11,778 bases of DNA, taken from Candidatus Margulisiibacteriota bacterium. GTDB lineage: Bacteria; Margulisbacteria; Termititenacia; Termititenacales; Termititenacaceae. Location: positions 1 to 11,778 of the forward strand of contig JAITIS010000122.1 of the NCBI GenBank assembly GCA_031279305.1, read 5' to 3'. The stretch's first letter is position 1. Every line of letters begins with the position of its first letter. A program made the position numbers and the translations under genes. Positions 8,789 through 11,778 of the stretch are shown one piece after another. The notes under the pieces were generated by a model. It did no database searches. It saw only the letters and a program-made list of their open reading frames with translations, and was not told where the DNA came from.

Positions 8789-9236
8789 AGCGTCTCCGCG
8801 CGAAAATAAAAGACAGCAGGAAAAAAACCAGCACATCCGCGGCCAGCGCGCCGGCGCAAGACAGCAAAGGCGCATAGACAGGCTGTCCGGCCAAAAGCCA
8901 AGACAGCGCCGGATAGCCGCAGTTTAGCGCCGCTGAGCTGAGCAAAAGACCGACCAGCGCCAGCGAACGGTAATCCCGAAAAACGCTGGCCGGCAGGAAA
9001 CCAACGAGCATGCCGGACAGAGCGTACAGCGCCGTATTATAAAAACTGCAACCATTGACCGCATCCAGAAACAAGCCGGTTAAAAACCCCAAGCTGGCCG
9101 CGGCATAACGGCGCCCGGAAAAGAATAAACAAAAAACCACCAGAACCAGCTCCGGGCGCACGGGCCAGTCCGCAACAAACGTAGTCTGGCTAATATAACT
9201 CAAAAGCAGCGCGCAAACGTATTTCCAGTAAATCAT
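8781..9236 (-). CDS. mreD: MreD, rod-shape-determining membrane protein
   Basis: MreD is a small integral membrane component of the elongasome that works with MreC to control RodA/PBP2. The protein has 151 residues, a typical length, and about five hydrophobic segments. The family is poorly conserved, so the call rests on hydrophobicity, size and position between mreC and mrdA. Visible family-like stretches are 'RPELVLVVFCLFFSGRRYAAASLGFLTGLFLDAV' (split here around residues 27-60) and 'LYALSGMLVGFL'. Its ATG overlaps the mreC stop as ATGA, and there is no clear Shine-Dalgarno sequence before it, so it is probably translated by coupling to mreC. Its 3' end overlaps mrdA by 8 nt. No disruption is seen. 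Confidence 0.88.
   Translation of the reverse strand: MIYWKYVCALLLSYISQTTFVADWPVRPELVLVVFCLFFSGRRYAAASLGFLTGLFLDAVNGCSFYNTALYALSGMLVGFLPASVFRDYRSLALVGLLLSSAALNCGYPALSWLLAGQPVYAPLLSCAGALAADVLVFFLLSFIFARRRYD
8794..8797 (-). promoter_or_regulatory. Ribosome binding site that fixes the mrdA start
   Basis: GGAG on the minus strand lies 5 nt before the ATG at 8788, inside the last codons of mreD. It supports the 577-residue PBP2 and not the 606-residue reading frame that begins at 8875. Confidence 0.65.
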
Positions 9237-10027
9237 CGGAGCAGAAAAATAATATCCAGTCCGGCCAGTCTGGCCGCCGGCTTGACCGTGGCTTTTTTAG
9301 TCAGGCTATTTTTCGGCAAACGCACCGCCGTCACCGTGCCGACCGGCAGGCCCGGGCGGTAAGTGTAGCTGTGGCCGGAAGTAAGCAGTCTGTCGCCGAC
9401 CTGAATATCCGAGTGCACCGTCGCGTATTTCAAATCCAGCCGGTTAGAATTCCGGCCGGTCAAAACATAGACCTCTCCGGTGCGTTCACTGACCACGCTC
9501 ACATTGACCAGCGGATCGCTCAGCAAAAGTATTCTGGCCGAGCGCCGTCCGGCGCTGTGCACGCTGCCCACCAAACCGTGCTCGTCCACCGCCGCCATAG
9601 CCGGCTGCACCCCGTCGTCAGCGCCCTTGGCCACCGTGACAAAGCGGAACCATTGATCGCCGCTGCGGCCGACCACCTCCGCCGGGATCAGCCGGCTGGT
9701 TGAATTGCGCTGGAATTTTAGCGCGTCCCTGAGACGGTCATTTTCAGACCGCGCCGCGCTAAGCAGAGAGCGCTCTGTTAAATTTTGCCGGCACAGTATT
9801 TCGTACTGCCGGTCCTGTTCTCTTTTAGCCGCCAGCAGCCAAAAAGTATCTTTGATGCCGGCCAGCGTCCGCTCGATATTCCGCTCCAGTTTTTGCAGAT
9901 AAATGATTTTGTCCGCCGCGGCCGGAGCCAATCGGCTGGCGGGCAAAAACGCCAGCAGCTTAAGCAGCGCCGCCAGCAGCGCCAGAGCGCCCGCCAGCCG
10001 GAGAAAATAAAAATACCCTCTATGCAT
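9233..10027 (-). CDS. mreC: MreC, rod-shape-determining protein
   Basis: MreC is a bitopic membrane protein whose periplasmic part activates PBP2/RodA. The 264 residues show a very short cytoplasmic start ('MHRGYFYF'), one membrane segment (about 8-29), a coiled coil (about 40-105, with 'YLQKLERNIERTL' and 'SAARSENDRLRDAL'), and the beta-rich MreC domain with 'VVGRSGDQWFRFVTVAKGADDGV' split around 118-140, 'GLVGSV' (151-156), 'LLLSDPLVNV' (167-176) and 'VGDRLLTSG' (210-218). It is the first gene of its cluster: the upstream neighbour is a surface-protein gene, not mreB. No Shine-Dalgarno precedes the ATG. The -10 box ends 7 nt before it, so the mRNA is predicted to start at or one base before the ATG. 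No alternative in-frame ATG occurs before the membrane segment ends. Confidence 0.94.
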   Translation of the reverse strand: MHRGYFYFLRLAGALALLAALLKLLAFLPASRLAPAAADKIIYLQKLERNIERTLAGIKDTFWLLAAKREQDRQYEILCRQNLTERSLLSAARSENDRLRDALKFQRNSTSRLIPAEVVGRSGDQWFRFVTVAKGADDGVQPAMAAVDEHGLVGSVHSAGRRSARILLLSDPLVNVSVVSERTGEVYVLTGRNSNRLDLKYATVHSDIQVGDRLLTSGHSYTYRPGLPVGTVTAVRLPKNSLTKKATVKPAARLAGLDIIFLLR

Positions 10028-10037
10028 AGAGGGTATT
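10012..10037. promoter_or_regulatory. Perfect 26-bp palindrome over the mreC start codon and -10 edge
   Basis: AATACCCTCTATG is followed at once by its exact reverse complement, centred between 10024 and 10025. The mreC ATG (10027-10025) is the central ATG of the palindrome. Its upstream arm overlaps the last three bases of the predicted -10 box (10040-10035) and covers the predicted transcription start. That is the usual position of a repressor operator. In a leaderless mRNA only one arm would be transcribed, so an RNA hairpin is not expected unless transcription comes from upstream. The site is seen directly. The operator role is inferred. Confidence 0.65.
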
Positions 10038-10043
10038 ATAACA
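10035..10043 (-). promoter_or_regulatory. Extended -10 promoter of mreC, predicted leaderless transcript
   Basis: TGTTATAAT on the minus strand is a perfect TGn-extended -10 box. Standard spacing from the last T (taken as -7) places the start at 10028 or 10027, the base before or the A of the mreC ATG. No good -35 hexamer is visible 16-18 nt upstream (that stretch is GC-rich, then T-rich), which is acceptable for an extended -10. It lies in the 36-nt gap after the surface-protein gene. Confidence 0.65.
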
Positions 10044-10048
10044 TTAAG

Positions 10049-10085
10049 AAAAAACCGCCTCCGCTACCGGACTACGGTTAAGCGG
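10049..10085 (-). terminator. Possible weak Rho-independent terminator of the surface-protein gene
   Basis: On the minus strand CCGCTT (10085-10080) can pair with AGGCGG (10060-10055), using one G-U pair, around a long loop that includes the TAG stop. A run of six T follows (10054-10049). The stem begins inside the coding end and is only 6 bp, so the structure is marginal. Its position between the surface-protein gene and the mreC promoter is what would be expected. Confidence 0.35.
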
Positions 10086-11778
10086 CCAATAAATTTATTG
10101 TTCTCCTCATCCGTCACCAGAATGATGTAAATGCCGGAGGCCACCCGGCCGCCGCGGCTGTTGGCAAGATCCCATTCGATCAGTTTTCTCGGCGCGTCTA
10201 CTTCCAGCGTCGTGACCAGTTCGCCAGAGATGGTGTAGATTTTGGCACGCGCACTTTCGGTCAGGTTTTCGATGAACACTTTATTTCTGTAATCATCGCT
10301 GTCTTCGCCGTTAGCCAAATCGCCGTCACTGCCTTTATACGGGTTAGGATATATTATCACGTCTTTCAGATCAGCGGCGTAGGACAGCACATAGAATACT
10401 TTGTAGGTCGAGAAATGTTCCACCGCGGCCTCTATATTGTGCGCGATTACTTTGCCAGTCGCATTGTCTTTAACCTCGGTGACAGGCTGTTCGCCGGGTA
10501 GTATTTCCCACTCGCCGCGGCTGTTCAAAACGTGTATCTTGAATTCGCCTCTCGATCTGGAGTTACGCGCCGCCTCGTAAGCCTCTTTGCTAATCTGAAT
10601 GCCGATCGTAACACCGTCCAGCCCGCTGACATCGGTCAGCGGCTGGTCATTAGTATCATACACCGTGAAATCCACCAGCGTATCAGTTAGAGCCGGCACA
10701 TCGACAATGCCGCTCAGTCTAGCGGTGGCGGATCTAACTGCTGGGGTATCGTCCGTGATATTTTCGTTAATGACCGCGCTGTTGATGGCTAGGGCATTAG
10801 TCCGCACATATTTAGGCGCCATTGTGAATCCCACTGTGACAGAAGTTTTTACTTCGCCGTTCGCAGCGTAGTTGCCGGCTTTGTCTTTGGCCTGCAGGGT
10901 CAGGACAAATGCTCCGCTGGAGCGTCCGGAATTTTCCAGCACTTTGCTGATCTTGATCTGCCAGTTGTTCGCGTCGGATTTATCCGCCTTGAATATTTTT
11001 TCCGCTTTGCCGGTAGAGTCAAACACGCCGTTGATCGTATAGTAAACATCCGCGCCAGAAGCATAATTGCTGCCACCGCCGTTTTGATCAAACACTTGGC
11101 CTTTTATAGCCACGTCATCATTTACCAGAGAAACTTTGCCAGAAACAGTCGTCGTTACTTCAAAAGTGGGATTATTTCTATCCAGAGCGATTTCTACTAT
11201 CTTGGTAGAAGAAGGTCCGCCGGCGGCTGTCCAATCATCCTTAGCATACAACCTCACCAAGCGCACACCATCATCCATATATCCCGGTTTGGTCAACTGT
11301 ATATTATGATAACTACCACTTCTAAAAGCCAAGGAACTATCTGCAATAAAATAATCGTCTCCATTTTCATTTAGCGTCACAGATACATCCACCGTGGTAA
11401 TCCCCGTGCCGCTTAGTTTCAGCGGAGCGGTTATCGCATTCGTATAGATCCGGATCGTCTCATTGGCGCTGTTTTCCACACTGCCAGCCGTGGCCGGAAT
11501 ATCGAACACCGGCAACAGATTAGGCGGATTATTATTGATCTTAATATTCCCCGTGCTCCATAGTGTAATATTGCCCACTCCGTCGATGATCGTCATCTGT
11601 ATTGTATTTTTATCGCCAGAGGCGCCAACACGAATATTGCTGGTGCTGATGACATTGGGATAATGCTCGATGCCCGCGCCGGTATAATTCAGGGTAGCCG
11701 AAACGCTGTTGATCTGATAAACGATCTCCGCAATACCCGCGCCGTTGTCGGTCACCGTGAAATTGAAAGTGGCTTCTG
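10064..11778 (-). CDS. Large secreted Ig-like-domain protein with FlgD-Ig/type IX-like C-terminal domain (5' truncated)
   Basis: The frame is open from the right edge of the window to the TAG at 10066, giving the last 570 residues. The true start lies outside the window. The visible part is a string of beta-sandwich-like modules with 'DNGAGI' and 'DKAGNYA' motifs, typical of bacterial Ig-like/cadherin-like surface proteins: about residues 1-80, 80-205 and 205-320. A segment with 'GVTIGIQISKEAYEAA' and 'EHFSTYKVF' precedes the final module. The last ~100 residues match a FlgD-Ig or type IX sorting-like fold: 'DVIIYPNPYKG', 'AKIYTISGELVTTLE', 'IEWDLANSRGGRVASGIYIILV'. Residues are Asn-, Asp- and Thr-rich with no Cys in the visible part, which fits a secreted protein. 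The exact role (adhesin, surface layer, secreted enzyme tail) cannot be told. The upstream half is somewhat more AT-rich than the neighbouring genes. Confidence 0.8.
   Translation of the reverse strand, partial: EATFNFTVTDNGAGIAEIVYQINSVSATLNYTGAGIEHYPNVISTSNIRVGASGDKNTIQMTIIDGVGNITLWSTGNIKINNNPPNLLPVFDIPATAGSVENSANETIRIYTNAITAPLKLSGTGITTVDVSVTLNENGDDYFIADSSLAFRSGSYHNIQLTKPGYMDDGVRLVRLYAKDDWTAAGGPSSTKIVEIALDRNNPTFEVTTTVSGKVSLVNDDVAIKGQVFDQNGGGSNYASGADVYYTINGVFDSTGKAEKIFKADKSDANNWQIKISKVLENSGRSSGAFVLTLQAKDKAGNYAANGEVKTSVTVGFTMAPKYVRTNALAINSAVINENITDDTPAVRSATARLSGIVDVPALTDTLVDFTVYDTNDQPLTDVSGLDGVTIGIQISKEAYEAARNSRSRGEFKIHVLNSRGEWEILPGEQPVTEVKDNATGKVIAHNIEAAVEHFSTYKVFYVLSYAADLKDVIIYPNPYKGSDGDLANGEDSDDYRNKVFIENLTESARAKIYTISGELVTTLEVDAPRKLIEWDLANSRGGRVASGIYIILVTDEENNKFIGRLTVVR

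Noticed and set aside
8789..8875. A longer N terminus for PBP2 starting at 8875
   Set aside because: The extra 29 residues lie entirely within mreD and do not resemble a PBP2 start. The ATG at 8788 has GGAG at good spacing.

Overview
All ten genes found lie on the minus strand, so transcription runs from the right-hand end of the window to the left. This is a chromosomal housekeeping segment of a bacterium that uses standard stops: TGA ends the dCMP deaminase, pheA and mreC genes, and TAG ends the surface-protein gene. Coding DNA is moderately GC-rich and the spacers are clearly AT-rich. The lineage cannot be fixed from sequence alone. The rightmost gene ends in a FlgD-Ig/type IX-like C-terminal domain ('YPNPYK' ... 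'ASGIYIILV'), a type common in diderm candidate-phylum genomes such as Elusimicrobiota, Margulisbacteria/WOR-1 and Omnitrophota. That placement is an inference with low confidence.

Layout in transcription order: (1) 11778-10064, the C-terminal 570 residues of a large secreted protein built of Ig-like domains, followed by a possible weak terminator. (2) 10040-7055 and 6982-5741, the elongasome cluster mreC, mreD, mrdA (PBP2) and rodA. The first three genes overlap or touch, and rodA follows an AT-rich 72-nt spacer containing a dyad. mreB is not next to mreC here. A TGn-extended -10 box sits so close to the mreC ATG that the mRNA should be leaderless, and a perfect 26-bp palindrome is centred on that start codon. 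(3) A 200-nt spacer carrying a hairpin and a good promoter, then a tight metabolic cluster: glyA, dCMP deaminase, pheA (prephenate dehydratase), serS and pyrG. pyrG runs off the left edge and lacks only its last residues.

Functionally, the elongasome genes build the lateral wall. In the second cluster, GlyA makes methylene-tetrahydrofolate and dCMP deaminase makes dUMP, the two substrates of thymidylate synthase. PyrG supplies CTP, SerS uses the serine pool, and PheA commits prephenate to phenylalanine.

No tRNA, rRNA, CRISPR array, insertion sequence or phage gene was seen. No stretch over 300 bases lacks a gene. I found no clearly new multi-gene system. The unusual signals are regulatory and palindromic: the mreC start-codon palindrome, a perfect 24-bp palindrome inside the dCMP deaminase gene, and the dyad before rodA.
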